Source of the DNA: Isoetes taiwanensis
Lineage: Eukaryota; Streptophyta; Lycopodiopsida; Isoetales; Isoetaceae
Assembly (NCBI GenBank): GCA_021234155.1
Contig: JAJEKV010000049.1
Span: forward strand, 8,280,036 to 8,344,035
DNA length: 64,000 nt
Direction of reading: 5' to 3'
The position numbers were made by a program, and so were the translations under genes. This document shows, one piece after another, positions 33,246 to 45,520 of this stretch. The number at the start of each line of letters is the position of its first letter. Position 1 is the stretch's first letter. The notes under the pieces were generated by a model. That model saw only the letters and a list, made by a program, of their open reading frames with translations. It was not told the origin of the DNA and made no database searches.

Positions 33246-34314
33246 TCCTTGGATAAGGTTAGTTTCATCAGTTAAAAGGGTTGTTTTTCCATTCGATTGT
33301 ATGCCATTGCTTATATCTTCGGATGTATCTTTAATTATGCTTTGCCTTTTTAATTTCTCATATTTCTGAGACATATTTTCATGCAAAATATGAAAATCAA
33401 GATGAGACGGAGTTCAAAATAGTAATTCCTACTTGGAACTCAGAACTCATGTGCTGGGGTTATGACAAGACTTGAGATAGGAAGTGCAGATTGGACTTGA
33501 GACGATGAATACATCCAACCTAAGTGTATGTGGTATTCATGAAGTTCAGACACTCTAAATGCAGAGGTCAAACAATTTGAGGTATGTCTACATATGAAAG
33601 TTCTTTCATATATTTAAACTGGTCTTAGCTCATGATGCTGAATTCTTAGTCTTCATGATAATATGCTTCGTAATATCATAAATTTATATTGTAGTATTTA
33701 CTTCGGCACCAATGCCAAAAGTGCCACTCGGCTTTGCCATCCAGCCTACACTTTATACATCCCTCCCTAAGAGTATCTTATGGCGTTGTCATCCCTATAA
33801 CAGAAGTTTGACCCGAATGGAAGTGTGCAGGATATTGACAACTACTTCTGTATTTGAGATAAAGACACTTTCATGCCTTGTTTATGCTTAAGTTGGCAGA
33901 TAGGTCGCATAGGGTGTGGCATGGCTCCTGCTCTGAGTAGGGGCCTGCCACCCCATATGTGAATAAAGCATGACATTTATTAAATTTATTATGCCCCACT
34001 CTACAGTTGGAGGTAGGGTTTTTTTATAAAGCTTGCATGATTAATTTAGTTGTGCACCTTAAGTTACTCTCTCTTTTGACAAATTTAAAACATGGCTCAA
34101 GATTTTTTTGGTGCTTCGTACTCTAATGATAGAGCCTATCTATTGGATGTTCTATGGCCCACTTTCCCTAGTGAATATACTAGAAATTATTTACTATCTG
34201 AACTATGGTGTTGCATATAAACCTGGGGCTCTTTAATATAAATTGGATTTCTTTAACCTTTGTCCTCACACGCCGTCAGTACGTGCTCTGGGGTCGTACA
34301 TTCAGGAGGTACTA
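33246..34314. other. Intergenic, nothing recognised
   Basis: Only short frames are present; no repeat end or RNA gene was seen. Confidence 0.5.
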
Positions 34315-34528
34315 GATTAGGCACTACGGGTACGGTACATGAGTGTATATATTTGTGTGTTTTTGCATTTCGTATATTGGAACAGTTTGTTAACAGGCTG
34401 ATTGCTGCCACAGTTTTTCCCTCGAAAACCCTTCAGGGCGTAATCCGCTTGCTGCGCCTTTGTATTGGGTCCCATAGACCGATTGGTCTCCGTGGACGAT
34501 AAAAATACCTTCCTTCCTTCCTTCCTTA
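34315..34528 (+). mobile_element. 5'-truncated LINE, 3'-UTR and tail only
   Basis: Collinear with 5735-5978 ('aggcactacggg', 'caggctgattgctgccac', 'cctcgaaaacccttc', 'gggtcccatagaccgattgg'), but it lacks the G-rich block after 'cttcagggcg'. It ends in (TTCC)n at 34508-34527. Confidence 0.75.
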
Positions 34529-35490
34529 AAGGTCCTTATAATAGATACATATATTTGCAGTTGTGGTGCTTCATGTATCCCTAGGGAAAACCATCAATTC
34601 ACGATTTGGAGCAGTATATCAGAATCAAAGATTTCCAAGCCAAGGCATTGCTTTATCATGACCCAGCCCTAACCAGGAAATCGCTGCAGCTACCAAAGCC
34701 ATCGGAACTAAGCATACGTTTGGAATCAATTAACTCCATGATCTAGTTATAAACATGTTCAATAGGTTGTGGCCATATCAAACTACTGGATATTTCAAGT
34801 CTTTTACGATGACCATAACCATATATGGGGTTAGTCACACCCTCGAAAGTCATGTGTATTTTCAAACCAGGCTTTAGAAAACATGGAGTTAGCCTCCTTA
34901 ATTTCTGATTTGTCTTCTTAATTTCCATTTCAGTTTTGCCGGAAGCGAGTTCTAACGAAAAAAATGAAATAAAAGCAACCTGGCAAATTGCATGTCAAAG
35001 AATAACAAAAGTACCAAATTTCTTGAAAATCTATAAAAGTGTCGAGGAATTTTATTAGATTAATAGTAGTAATTAGACTTCACTTTCAAAAACCTACTGA
35101 TGATGACCATACGAGTGGGCAGTGCAGTTTATAGGCTCATAAGTTAGGGAATAGAAAGGCTCCCCCAGAAAGCAGAGAAGGGAGATCATCAGCTAAAAGC
35201 AAAGCAAAGTAGGGAAACTCCAACCAAATCGATTTGAAAAATCTTAAACTTAGAGGGATTATTAAATAATTTAGCCTTCAAATTTTAAAAATGATGGCAT
35301 TTTACCTGTTAATTTATGATGTAAACAGGGTTTTCGGTTCAAATTTGTAGTAGTTGTTTACTGAAGGCGACAAATTTTATGCTACACTTAACTGGGAATT
35401 TCAAAGCTTGCTCCAAACTCTTTTAAGGGCCTCTTCACTTGCATTCAACCAAAGTTTGATTTTCTAAATTGAGATTGCTAAATGTATCTA
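34529..35490. other. Intergenic, nothing recognised
   Basis: AT-rich, without supported features. Confidence 0.5.
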
Positions 35491-35945
35491 GTCTAGTCTA
35501 GTCTAGTCTAGTCTAGTCTAGTCTAGTCTAATATCTTGATATTGGTGTTGTGTACGTCTGGTAGACTCCAACTTCTCCTCCATATCAACAAAGACAAGAT
35601 TGTTATATTATGCCTCCATCATGCAGGCTATTTAACATCGTCACATTGTCATTCTGGAGAAATACAAGGTCTTTGTATGTGCAACTGAGTTTTTGATCTA
35701 GTCGTAATACACTAGTCTAGTATAAATATATGTCTCAAGTTCGAGTCGCTCATAGTGCTTCTCATAGGCTAGTTGGTCTTTCATGGACATTAAAAATATT
35801 CTTCAATGTGTGCTTCTCATAGGGAAATGTTCTTCAATGTGTGCTTCTCATGGGGTGGACATTAAAAATGTTCTTTGGTGTGTGCTTCTCTTAGGCTAAT
35901 TGGTCTTCAGTAGACATAAAAAATGTTCAGTATGTGCTTCAATTC
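35491..35945 (+). repeat. (GTCTA)n array and iterated LINE-tail-like units
   Basis: An almost perfect pentanucleotide run (TCTAG/GTCTA) lies at 35489-35529. From 35749 to 35945 a unit containing 'gtgcttctcataggctagt', 'tggtcttt..tggacattaaaaat' and 'tgttcttcaatgt' recurs about three times. The core 'cataggc.a.ttggtct...tggacattaaaaat' mirrors the LINE 3' end, so this may be an amplified LINE tail. Confidence 0.6.
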
Positions 35946-36063
35946 CTTTTTGTCCTTACTGATGTCTTTTCAAAGTGGTTTATGTACAAAAAGTTCCAGA
36001 AAATAAAAGTTCCGGATGGATAAAACTATGGTAAATGAGAACGCGAGAATGGAGAACAGAAAC

Positions 36064-36110
36064 AAAAGAGAATAGAATAGAATAGATTTTTTAACGTCCA
36101 CGGAGAAAAG
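36064..36110 (-). mobile_element. Very short LINE 3' end with (TTCTA)n tail
   Basis: On the minus strand 'ccgtggacgttaaaaaatc' is followed by TATTCTATTCTATTCTC, the same arrangement as the tail of the LINE at 58345-59852. Upstream similarity ends at about 36110. Confidence 0.6.
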
Positions 36111-36157
36111 GTAATAACAAAAACAAAAAGAAAAGTTAATAACAAAAGAAGAAGAAG

Positions 36158-36385
36158 AAGAAGAAGAAGAGATTTTAACGTCACGCCACAAGGCAGCGTC
36201 CTATCGGACATGTGACACTTTACAACACACCCAGATGGGTCCTGCCCCCACCACTTTACATTGCTGAAGTGGGTCCTTCCCCCACCAACTTTACATTGCA
36301 TGGCCACTTTCACAACGAGGCGTTGAACCCGTGACCTTGGGTATGGCAGTTTAACGTCTTACCACAGGACCAAAAGGCAATAAAA
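36158..36385 (-). mobile_element. tRNA-derived SINE with a LINE-like 3' tail
   Basis: The minus strand has an A-box-like TGGTCCTGTGG (36372-36362) and a B-box-like GGGTTCAACGCC (36330-36319), with the same spacing as the SINE at 3560-3746. The body contains a duplicated 'gtaaagt.ggtgg.gg.a.gaccca' segment. The far end reads 'gtggcgtgacgttaaaatc' followed by (TTC)n, resembling the LINE 3' end 'gtggacgttaaaa' plus microsatellite. Confidence 0.55.
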
Positions 36386-36599
36386 GCTAACATATTGCAG
36401 AAACCTCGTACCAATATGATGAAGCAACAACAAGAATCCACAAAACAAGGTCAGATATTCCAGCAACAATATGAATCAAGAAGATCAACAACACGAATCG
36501 AGAAGAATATCTAGCAACAAAACTTTTAGGGTTTGATGCATATGAATGCAGTTCTGAAAACAGCAACCGTTAGCTTGTTTAATCTAATTCAGATCAATG

Positions 36600-36735
36600 C
36601 TCCAAAAAAGATGCACTCTAGAAATACTTTTTAGTATGCCCCAACAAATACAACACCAAAATCGTAGAAAAACCATGGCAAAAAACGTATAAAATTACAA
36701 AAAAAAAAGGACCCATGTTATTATGCTAGATATTG
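36600..36735 (+). repeat. Dispersed repeat family A, copy 2
   Basis: 'gcactctagaaatact', 'tagtatgcc', 'aaaaccatggcaaaaa' and 'catgttattatgctaga' occur in the same order as in copy 1 (6240-6385). From 36736 to 37470 nothing else was recognised. Confidence 0.6.
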
Positions 36736-37662
36736 GTTTGTGTTAATTAATGTTAATGGTAGTGGTGTGTTGGTTGTTATATTAAGAAAAAAATCGGGCC
36801 CTTCAGGCCTTAATAAAAGCCTTCGAGCATTAAGAATGGCATAAATGCATGTAGACTTAATTAAGAAGAAGCGTGATAAAAGAAGAACCATAACACATAT
36901 TTATACTATGATGATCATTATAATAATATGACAAAAGAACATTTATTGCCAAAAAACAAACACTGGATTTTTTCTCTAATATCTCCACCAACTTATTTAT
37001 ATAGGGCGTTCAGATATAAAATAGAAAAAGAACACTGAGATGTACATAGGCAAAGCAAAGCCCTTGCTGTAAGTAGTGTATAGGCCTGGAGTATAATCAT
37101 GGTATCAAACCTTAATTTTACAAACTGATGCTGCAAACGCCTCAGCCAACTGAGCAGCATCCATATTTGTACCACATTTTGCAGAGTAAAGATCTTGTTC
37201 AAAATGTACACGAAACAGCATGTCCAGATAAAAGAACTAGATTGGCACTTGCCTAACAAGTCTATCCAAATCAAGTGCACATGCAGCTTTTGCATCATTT
37301 ACTTGTTCCGATCATAACTGATCCTTTGTCCTTCCAATGAGATAGTAATCACCTGTGTAATGAATAGATCATGACAGTAATGATCTATTTAGACTCAAGA
37401 AGTATGTATACACAGTACCAGTATTAAAGGGTGAGAAACAAAATAATTACCTTGATTTCTGTGTCTTGATAGAAGGAAGGAAGGAAGGAAGTTTATTTTA
37501 ACGTCCACGGAGGCCAGAGGCCTATGAGATGGTACATGCAGAGAACAGGCAAAAAAGCCAAAAACCCCAACACCAAAAACAAACAATGTAACTGTACAGT
37601 AGAACCCTACTACCGGGATGAAAAAACCCCCACTTGGGAGGAAAAACCCTAACAGTAGGATC

Positions 37663-40600
37663 TCAAATACCATGCCCCCGAAGAGCAAGTCTGACGGCCG
37701 AAATCTGCAGGATGTAAGCTCCCAGTCGCGCTACCATAGGTGATGCGAGTAACTGATGTAGTGGTGTGTCGGAGCATCTAAGATCAGTGTGCACTGCTCG
37801 GACATGGGCATATGCTAGGCACCGCTGGAGGGCATGGTGCTCATCCTCTATCACGTGCATCTCACAACACTGACATATCCTCTCCTCCCTGGGGATCCCG
37901 TGCCCGCCATTCACCCCCCAGCGACCTGTTTCAATTCTGAGGTAATGGGAACCCGTCCTTATGGCAGCAATAGCTCTCCGTTTCTTCACAGAGATGTGTG
38001 CTTTCAAGTACCGATGGGGTCCATGCTCAAGGCGGGATTAACTCGAGCGTGATAGTGCTCGCCTTGGGCTTTGCAAGAGTAGAGGCATCCCACAGGGTGG
38101 CAGCATAGCCCGCATCCAATTGCCCATTCTGCGCATCAGAATCTGCCAATGCCACCATCTGGTGGTAATCCATAGACCACCTCCTAAACCATCCCTTACA
38201 GTGCTTGTGCCATACCCTCTTCAGCCGCTGGGGGCCCTGCGTTAACAACACGGCCTGTGGGGGCAAGCGATGCTCATCCATCCCATCCACCTTATGGAAG
38301 CAAGTAAGATGCATGCGCATAGCGTATCGTCAGAAAGGCGTAAACCCGCTCTCATACAACAAAAATCGATACTGCATGCGGTGTCCTTCACTCCCAAACT
38401 ATATGTCAAGAAAGCTTTTTGCACCCTTTCCAACCTATCCCACGTGTTTTTGCTAAAACTGTTGGGCCCCAAACCTCCACCCCATATAGTAGCACCGGCT
38501 CGACCAAAGCCCTAAACAGGTGTGCTCTCCTCGCCCAGTCACAGAGATCTATCCGGCAACACGCGTTTTGCACTGCATATAAAGCCTTCCAGCCTGCACT
38601 GGCTCTCCTCTCCACACACTCATCCCACAGCATGTTAGTAGTGAAATCAATTCCCAGATACTTGAAGCTCCGCACCATCTCCACTTCCTGTCCCCTGTAA
38701 TATAACTCCGGGATGGGGTGTTGCGAGGACAGGATCGCGAGAAGCTTAGTTTTGTGCAAGTTCACTGTCATTCCCGTTGCCCCACAGAACCCACTGAGGG
38801 CATCCAAATCTTCGCCGTGATACCGCGGGTCGTGGTGGGCTAGCAAAGCTACATCATCCGCGATATAGTAATCGGCTCACGAGGTCGCCTCAGATAATTG
38901 CACCCCGGCTCCCCCATGGTGCTGCATCCACGTCTCCAAGCTATCAATGTACAACCCAAAAAGCGTTGGAGACAACGGGCAGCCCTGCTTAACTCCCATA
39001 GTGCTAGCTACCCGCCGATCTTCATAAGGCAGTGCAGCATAAATCCCATCATAAAGCTGGTGCACCCCATTCTGCAACTCCTGTGGAACTCGCAATTCTT
39101 GCAACCTCTCGCCACAAAGATGTCTCGGGGGGCGGTATCATATGCGATCTTTAAAATCTACAAAGCAAAGAATACAAGTCTTTGCGCATTCCGCTTGCCT
39201 CCATCAACACTCTCAAAGTGAAGATATGGTCTGGTCGTGGAGTGAGCCGGGCTTAAAGTTTGCCCGCCAATTGCCCGCACGACCCCGCCTCCTCGCCCAC
39301 TTAGTGAGTTTCTTCTCCACCACCCTTGCCGGGGAGCTTTGCAAACGGCGAGCTTACCATAATCATCGGTAATTCGCCGCCTCATCCAGATACCAGCTTT
39401 ATGCGGGGGAACAACCTTACTAACCATCCGGTCCCTGGGGAGCCCCCTCGCCGAGCCCGGTTAATGATCACCGCCGGGGCCCTACCACGGATGGGCGACC
39501 CCATTTCAACAGCTCGGCGGCTGCGCCCCTGTAAATCCTTTGCTTTGCCATTCGCCGGATGCGAGACCCCGCTGGACATCCTCCCGCGTGAGCTGCGGCA
39601 CCTCTCCTACCGATCCGGGACCGGCATTAGCCACGGGGGTCATATAACTCCTGCAAACGGTGCATCCATTGCTCCACACTTACATTACCAGCCACCTGGC
39701 GCTTCTGGTAACACCTTACGCCAAAAAGCTTTTGGCTCTGCCATGAGCATGTCAAACAGGCGCTCCTGGGTTTCTGCCATGTATCTTCCCTTCTTGGCTT
39801 TTAGGAAAATCTTATAGTCTTGCGGGGCTCTGCGGGCGCGAATCGTGGATCTATGACCAAGCGCAGCTGGCTCTTTAGAGCCTTGCAATCAGCATCAAAC
39901 CACGGGTTCTAAGGAAAATGCGCGGTGTTCCTCCTTGGAGGGCCCTTCACTGCAAAGGAAGCCCCAGCAGCTGCAAGCAGCGCCCTCACCAGCCATGCAC
40001 ACCTGTCTTGCAGTGTGTAGAAGCTATCAAACCCCTGTAACTCCCGCACCAACATAGATTCATACTGTCCCTGCTTCTGATAGCGTGGGATGTATGGTAA
40101 CCCTCCACGCCCCCTTTGCGGTGTCTCCACTATTGAGTGCTCCCAATTCAGCGTGACATAAAGCGGGTAGTGATCTGACAAAGCCTCCTCATCCCCTATG
40201 CTTATGCCAATGGAGAAGTGTGTAACCACGTTCAAGTGCTGCTACCAGAGCGAGAAGGTAATCCAACACACTAGCTCCCCCATCCTGCCTATCACTCCTG
40301 CAAGTAACACCTCCTGAGTGTGGCCATCACTGCATACCATTACAAATTACCATGTCAAAAACCTGGCAGAGCTGGACCAGCTGCCTGCCAAATGGTCTAG
40401 CCACCATATCCTGGGAGTGCCGTGTATGCTGAATAGCGGCTGTCTCAAGCCAAAGCGGATCAGCATTAGCGTCACCTTGGAAGGTCACCGACTACAACTG
40501 CGTCGTACGAGCATTGAAATCTCCTAGCAAAAACACCTGTCCCTGCTGTCTATAGCGGTCTATGTCATCATACAGTTCCCTATACGGCATCTGGACATCT

Positions 40601-41409
40601 GTGTCTGCATCATGTACCTGGTAGAACTTAGAGCCTGCATGGGGAATGTAGCAGCTAGCAAGAAACAATGGGACATGACCAGGCTCATATACCATTACCC
40701 ACATGTAGCGGTTAAATGCGTCAGACTTCTGAAGTGTGATCTTGCATGCTAAGGCGTCCCTAAAGTAGCAAACCACTCCACCGTATCCGCGTCTGCCATG
40801 GCGCTCATTAGCAAGTGAGAAATGCTGATATCCTCGAGATATGTCGGCGTCCGATGCCCTTGAGACTCCCATGTCTCCTGCGGGGAAGACGATGTCCATG
40901 TCTGCCGCGATCCCATTCAAGCCACCGCCCTTACGCCGCGGGAAGCCCCTACAATTCGAGGGAAACAATGCGAAGACACTTTCCCTATGCCGACTCACGG
41001 TTTGTGGACCCATCGAGTGCGAGGGACGCTGCTGTGGTTTGGAATAACTTTCGGGCAGCCTGCTCACGGGACCACGATGGATGTCTTTGGAGTTGTGGAA
41101 GGCCTCAATCGCCCTCTCCACGCCCGCCTGGCCTGATGCCCTGGACCGCTCTCGCCCCTCGCGGCGCGTTGTTCGTGGGAAGTCTTGCCCTGCTGGCTGT
41201 CGGCGAGGAGGCACATATACCTTCATCTTGCCATTAATCAAACCAGCAGCCCCTCCAAATTTTGCCGAATCTCTCTTATCTTGACCAACTCTTGGCTTCT
41301 TTCCCGTTGTTGCGGTGGCGTGAGATCCAGATCCAGGTATATGGACGTACCTTTCAAGCAACTGGTGCGGTGCAACAACAAAGATTTTGCCTCCCAATCC
41401 AAGGCGCAA
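37663..41409 (-). pseudogene. LINE ORF2: endonuclease, reverse transcriptase, zf-RVT tail; frame-broken
   Basis: The endonuclease spans 41409-40492 (LASCYIPHAGSKFYQV, then VFLLGDFNARTTQL) and 40235-39909, whose SDHYPLYVTLNW is the terminal SDH motif. A linker lies at 39888-39685 (DYKIFLKAKKGRYMAETQE). RT parts are 39427-39158, 39104-38877 with GVKQGCPLSPTLFGLYIDSL, and 38892-38406, where the catalytic box reads YIADDVALLAHHD and is followed by SFKYLGIDFTTN and LLYGVEVWGPTVL. The C-terminus at 38007-37663 has RTGSHYLRIETGRWG and the Cys/His cluster CQCCEMHVIEDEHHALQRC. At least six frame changes or stops make it non-functional. Confidence 0.85.
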
Positions 41410-41569
41410 ACTTAACTAGCCGAGGTCTCATGCTCGGTCCTCCGACCCTGATTGGACTCTTGATAACCAAATACTGTAATTGGAGCTTTGCAAGTACCAG
41501 GGTGGTAAGCTTACCTGGAAAATCCTCGCCTTGCTCCTCCAGCAATCCCCGCACTGGATGTCCTGCTCC

Positions 41570-42256
41570 TCAAGTACCCGCTGATTCCACGAGCCACCTC
41601 GGCCCTGCGGTATGGGGGTGCTTTGGCAGACGCTTGTGGTGCACTCCGGACTCGTTGCACCTCCATTGGGAGGTCCTGCATCTCTTTGGCCGTAAGTGGG
41701 CCATATGGTTCTCTATATGTGAGCATCTTTCGACATCTCTCTGTGTCTGCGCCTTTGCTTCATCAAGGAATTGGAGCCTGCCCCAGACCGCTTCCACATC
41801 CTTTTCCTTAGCATCTATCCGACCAGCCATGCTTGTGACTTGTACAATCTGCTGCAGCAACCCCTTCATGTCAGCCTGTGCTTGCGCCATGTCTTCCATC
41901 CACTGCTGGTGGACCTTATCCAAGCGGTGCCCCATCTCCGTGACTAGCTGCGTTGTTGCTTGTATCTTCCCTCTTATCTGGTCATTAGCCTTTTGGGCTC
42001 CCCTGCAATCATAATCCCCGAGCCGAACTTCCACAAGGGAAATTCGCTCCTTCTGTTGGAGAAGCTGCTTCTTGAGCGCAGCCCCTGGCAGATGGTCCCG
42101 TGATGTCTCCAAGCTTGCCAGCTTAGCCTGGAGGGAACCGGCCTGTTCCTGTACAACCCTGATTGCCTCAGCCTGTGATACCTGCTTTGATGGGGATGAG
42201 GTATCCAAATTGCGGGCTCTTTTCTTCAACGCATGCATGCTGTCCGGGGTTGCCAT
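41570..42256 (-). CDS. LINE ORF1-like coiled-coil protein, 228 residues
   Basis: The ATG-initiated frame begins MATPDSMHALKKRARNLD. It is rich in Ala, Gln, Leu, Lys and Glu with heptad-like spacing (residues about 25-175, e.g. AGSLQAKLASLETSRDHL, RGKIQATTQLVTEMGHRLD, AKEKDVEAVWGRLQFLDEA), consistent with a trimerising coiled coil as in LINE ORF1 RNA-binding proteins. From about residue 180 the frame becomes Arg/His/Pro rich and probably reads past a frameshift. It lies immediately 5' of the endonuclease frame on the same strand, as expected for ORF1-ORF2 order. No zinc knuckle or RRM was recognised. Confidence 0.55.
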   Translation of the reverse strand: MATPDSMHALKKRARNLDTSSPSKQVSQAEAIRVVQEQAGSLQAKLASLETSRDHLPGAALKKQLLQQKERISLVEVRLGDYDCRGAQKANDQIRGKIQATTQLVTEMGHRLDKVHQQWMEDMAQAQADMKGLLQQIVQVTSMAGRIDAKEKDVEAVWGRLQFLDEAKAQTQRDVERCSHIENHMAHLRPKRCRTSQWRCNESGVHHKRLPKHPHTAGPRWLVESAGT

Positions 42257-42290
42257 AGAGGGCCGGGACTGTCAGGTCGTCGACTAAAAC

Positions 42291-44170
42291 AGAGGAAACA
42301 TCATGCAAATCATATACCGACGGAAAGCTCGTTCGATAAGCTTTCCAACGAGCCCAAGAACACCTGAATCTAACACCGGAATCCCGAGTTATGAGCAAAA
42401 GAGCAGGGCTGAAACCCTAAGCGCCAGCATGAGCGCCTACAGTTAGGAGGACAAACTACACATTCCAAACTATTATAAGCATGGCATTACTTTTTCTAAG
42501 GTCTTCTTTAATTTCAATAATTTCTTGAGCGAACAGCTCTTCCGTCACTTCTTTTGCATTAACCTCTGTCCGTGGCCCTTGTATTAAGTGCAACAAAGGC
42601 ATCAAAACCTAGAAAGAAGAATCAGACAATATTGATCAAAGATTTACTATATCTTACACAAAAAGTTAGAATTTATAAATATTTAACTAGCTTAACATAT
42701 GCAAAAATAAGCATGGGTAATAACTTGAGTGCATTGACAAGCTGAAATCAGCAAAACTAGCATGTCCGCCTAAAAGCAAGTTGCAATTCCATACAAACAT
42801 TAGCATTTATTCAATTTCACTACAAGAGGATGGGCGTATAGTTTCAAAGGTTTCATTTGTGTCAACAATTTTGACGTTATACTTGACAATATTGGTACCC
42901 TTCTCTTGTAGTGTTTCTCGATTCAAGCTGCATGTGGAAGAACATTCGCAAGTTTTGAAGCCGAAATAATAACTTTGGATTAGAGAGGGTGGGCTCACAA
43001 AGAAAGCAAATTTCTCACGCATATTAACTTCTGAGAGAAGAAGGCACTATTCTGAACAACAGAAAACTTTATTAATATAAGTTAGAATAAAGACATACTA
43101 ATTACTTGCCTATATAGAGAAGCCGTTTGGTTGTAGTTACATTTGTTTTTGCTGTTATTACCATAGAAAACACAAACTGTTTAGCAAAGAAGAGGAAGAA
43201 ATGTTTCGAAAAATAATATTAGTGAGAGTGGCATAAATATGATTTATTTTTCCACCAACAACTTTTGGAGCTCTTGGGGTCGCCATAGCTTGAGGGGGTG
43301 TTTGGTGTAGATCCTCTCTGCTATAATTCTTAAAATGAATAGATATTGGGCATTCCATAACATTTATTAGAAATTTGTTAAATTGGCTCCACATTTATTT
43401 ATATTTATGAGTGGAAGCGGCCTTGAAATCCGGCCGACCCCTGCACAGAGTTTTTTTGGCTCAATCCAACCCTATTCGGCGGACGAGATCTTACTAGGGA
43501 TTAGACGGGTCTATATATCCAACCCTAATAAGCAGGACTCTGATGAGATAAGATGATGTTGTACAAAGAGATAGTATTTGCATACACTGATTCAGATATG
43601 GGCTCAGATTACTCCATTGTGAGTTTCATACTCTGATGCAGAGCATTTTGATGATTCGTTGATCGCAAAAATGACATTTTGTTCGCAAAGCGCAGCTCTA
43701 GAGAATGAGGAGATGCATATGGCCGCTCTGCAACTCTTTTCAAAACGGTTTTTGGAAATATAAGCAAGGCTATGGTCATGATGGCCAGCAGAAATATCAG
43801 GAGGTGAAGCTTCCCGTTTCGTCCTAAAATTAAGAGGAGCTTGGGTCTAAAATCAACGAAAACCAGGTATGTCAGCGATCCTGGTTATAAAGGAAAATAA
43901 CTCTTATTTGAGTTGAGAATCAGCATGTACAATAAGGTACAGAGGTATAAGGTATTTTAAGGCTATTGATAGCTTGTTAGGAAAGAGATAAATCTATAGG
44001 GTCATTTTGTATTGATTATTCCCTCTTATCTTGCATAATGCCTCTATTTGCCTATGGCAGATTTGGCCTATAAACTGACTCTTGGTCATTTTCTGTATAT
44101 CTATTGGTGGTTATACTTTCTCATTTGTCATAATTTATGTCGAAATGTTCTAAGTTCTTTTTTATCTTTG
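42291..44170. other. AT-rich intergenic, nothing recognised
   Basis: No convincing coding, RNA or repeat feature was seen. Confidence 0.5.
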
Positions 44171-44320
44171 GGCAAAAGGATTACATTAGGTGATCGGCTG
44201 ATAACCGAGAAGCCAAATCTTTACCCTTATCAGGTTAATGATGTCTTGATTGGCTGCAGGTATGGGCTTTCTCCTCTTAATGTTTTTCTTTTGTTCAGTA
44301 TGTTTTAGGAGTTCGTGGGA
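44171..44320 (+). repeat. Dispersed repeat family B, copy 3
   Basis: It shares 'gggcaaaaggat', 'ggtgatcggctgataac', 'ttgattggctgcaggta' and 'ctttctcctcttaatg' with 11453-11690. Confidence 0.5.
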
Positions 44321-44842
44321 GTTACGAATGAGACTGGAGCTAGTCAAGGCTGAAGGATTTTTTGATGGTTACAAGAAAATGTTGATTAGGGCTCATATGA
44401 GATGGCTGGGGCCTGTACCAAAACTCTTTGGTGATATTTTTCTATATCTCACAACTATGGTAATCTATTTGGTTTATAGCTTATTATGGGAACACCTTTG
44501 ATTGCCATAATGTCTGAATGGCTTATCTTTGACGTGAAACATTAGATGTCCAAAATATCTAAGGCATAATCTGATATATTTTGTTTGGCTGTATTTTACT
44601 ATAGTGCACGCATCATATAATGAAGTTGTGTGATGTCTTGAATCTCTTGTAATAGACCTATTGGAAATTCTGATTATGATTTGCATGGGAAGTCATGATG
44701 TATGATTTTGAACTTCAAAAGAAAAGGGAATACATACTTTGATAAAATATTCTAATGGTTATGCATCCATATTAGGCTCATATTAAGATACATGTGTAAC
44801 TTATTAACCCAATAATGATGTACTGCAGAACCATGGCAATAT

Positions 44843-45236
44843 ATAATGAATGTATTTAAGGTTCTTTGGGAAAATATTTCTCTAGAAACGTCTTTCTCTA
44901 TTTATAATAGAGAGGGCATGCTTTGCATAGTGATTCTATGCACAAGGTGATGTGTAAATTACTTAAGTAACTTGGTAAGCTTGATCATATAGTATTAATG
45001 GTCTTACTTTATTTATAAGATATTAAAGACCATGGTCCATTTGGCCTATTAATCTACCGAAGTTTGAAGTTCTATTTGGGGATAATTGTATTTTGGTTAC
45101 TGATTGTTAACTATTTTCCCCGGATTTATGGTACCATCTTGGACTGAAAGGCCCATGTATGGCCAGATAAGACAGCGAAGGGATTGACCAATGCTGATGT
45201 TTGTGCTAGGTTTAACTAGTTCAAGCCGGGTTTTTT
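44843..45236 (+). repeat. Dispersed repeat family D, long copy 2
   Basis: Collinear with 32823-33216. It ends at a poly-T run (45229-45237) where a LINE fragment begins. Confidence 0.8.
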
Positions 45237-45240
45237 TTTC

Positions 45241-45520
45241 CCTATCAATGCATGGGCTAAAAAGCACAAGGCAGCGATGGCGATGGCCGCCGTGAAAAAA
45301 TCTTGTATTACTAATTGTGTTTTCTGTGATCAACAAGCGCTAGAGGATGAGACACATGTACTTACGCAGTATTCTGCATACTCGGATATCCGCGACAAAT
45401 TTGGTATTGATGAGTTATGCCTTGATACTATCCTCAACATGAGACCACATGATCTTGGTTTGTATATCAAGGCAGTGGACTCTCATCATAATCTGCTTAT
45501 GAAAATTAATCAAATGTAAA
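45241..45520 (+). pseudogene. LINE ORF2 C-terminal (zf-RVT) fragment
   Basis: The frame reads CVFCDQQALEDETHVLTQ then YSAYSDIRDKFGIDELC. This parallels CQCCEMHVIEDEHHALQRC in the LINE at 37663-38007 and CRCC...EDECHTLQSCSAY at 59440-59500. It runs to a TAA at 45517-45519. No tail was seen. From 45531 to 46540 nothing was recognised. Confidence 0.7.

Larger units (their letters stand above)
37471..42290 (-). mobile_element. Nearly complete but decayed non-LTR retrotransposon (LINE)
   Basis: Running from high to low coordinates it holds a coiled-coil ORF1-like frame, an APE-type endonuclease, reverse transcriptase, a zinc-binding zf-RVT-type tail, a 3' UTR with the family landmarks ('tgctgccac' region replaced, 'ataggcctctggcctccgtgg', 'acgttaaaat') and a terminal (TTCC)n at 37491-37471. 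Unlike its neighbours it is GC-rich. The 5' end is placed near 42290 because coding begins at 42256; the true end and target-site duplication were not found. Confidence 0.85.

Noticed and set aside
39326-39817. 163-codon plus-strand frame in the LINE
   Set aside because: It is antisense to the LINE ORF2 and only open because of the GC-rich codons on the other strand.
40815-42014. Long plus-strand frames (up to 250 codons) across the LINE 5' half
   Set aside because: They are antisense shadows of the endonuclease and ORF1 frames, which carry the recognisable motifs.
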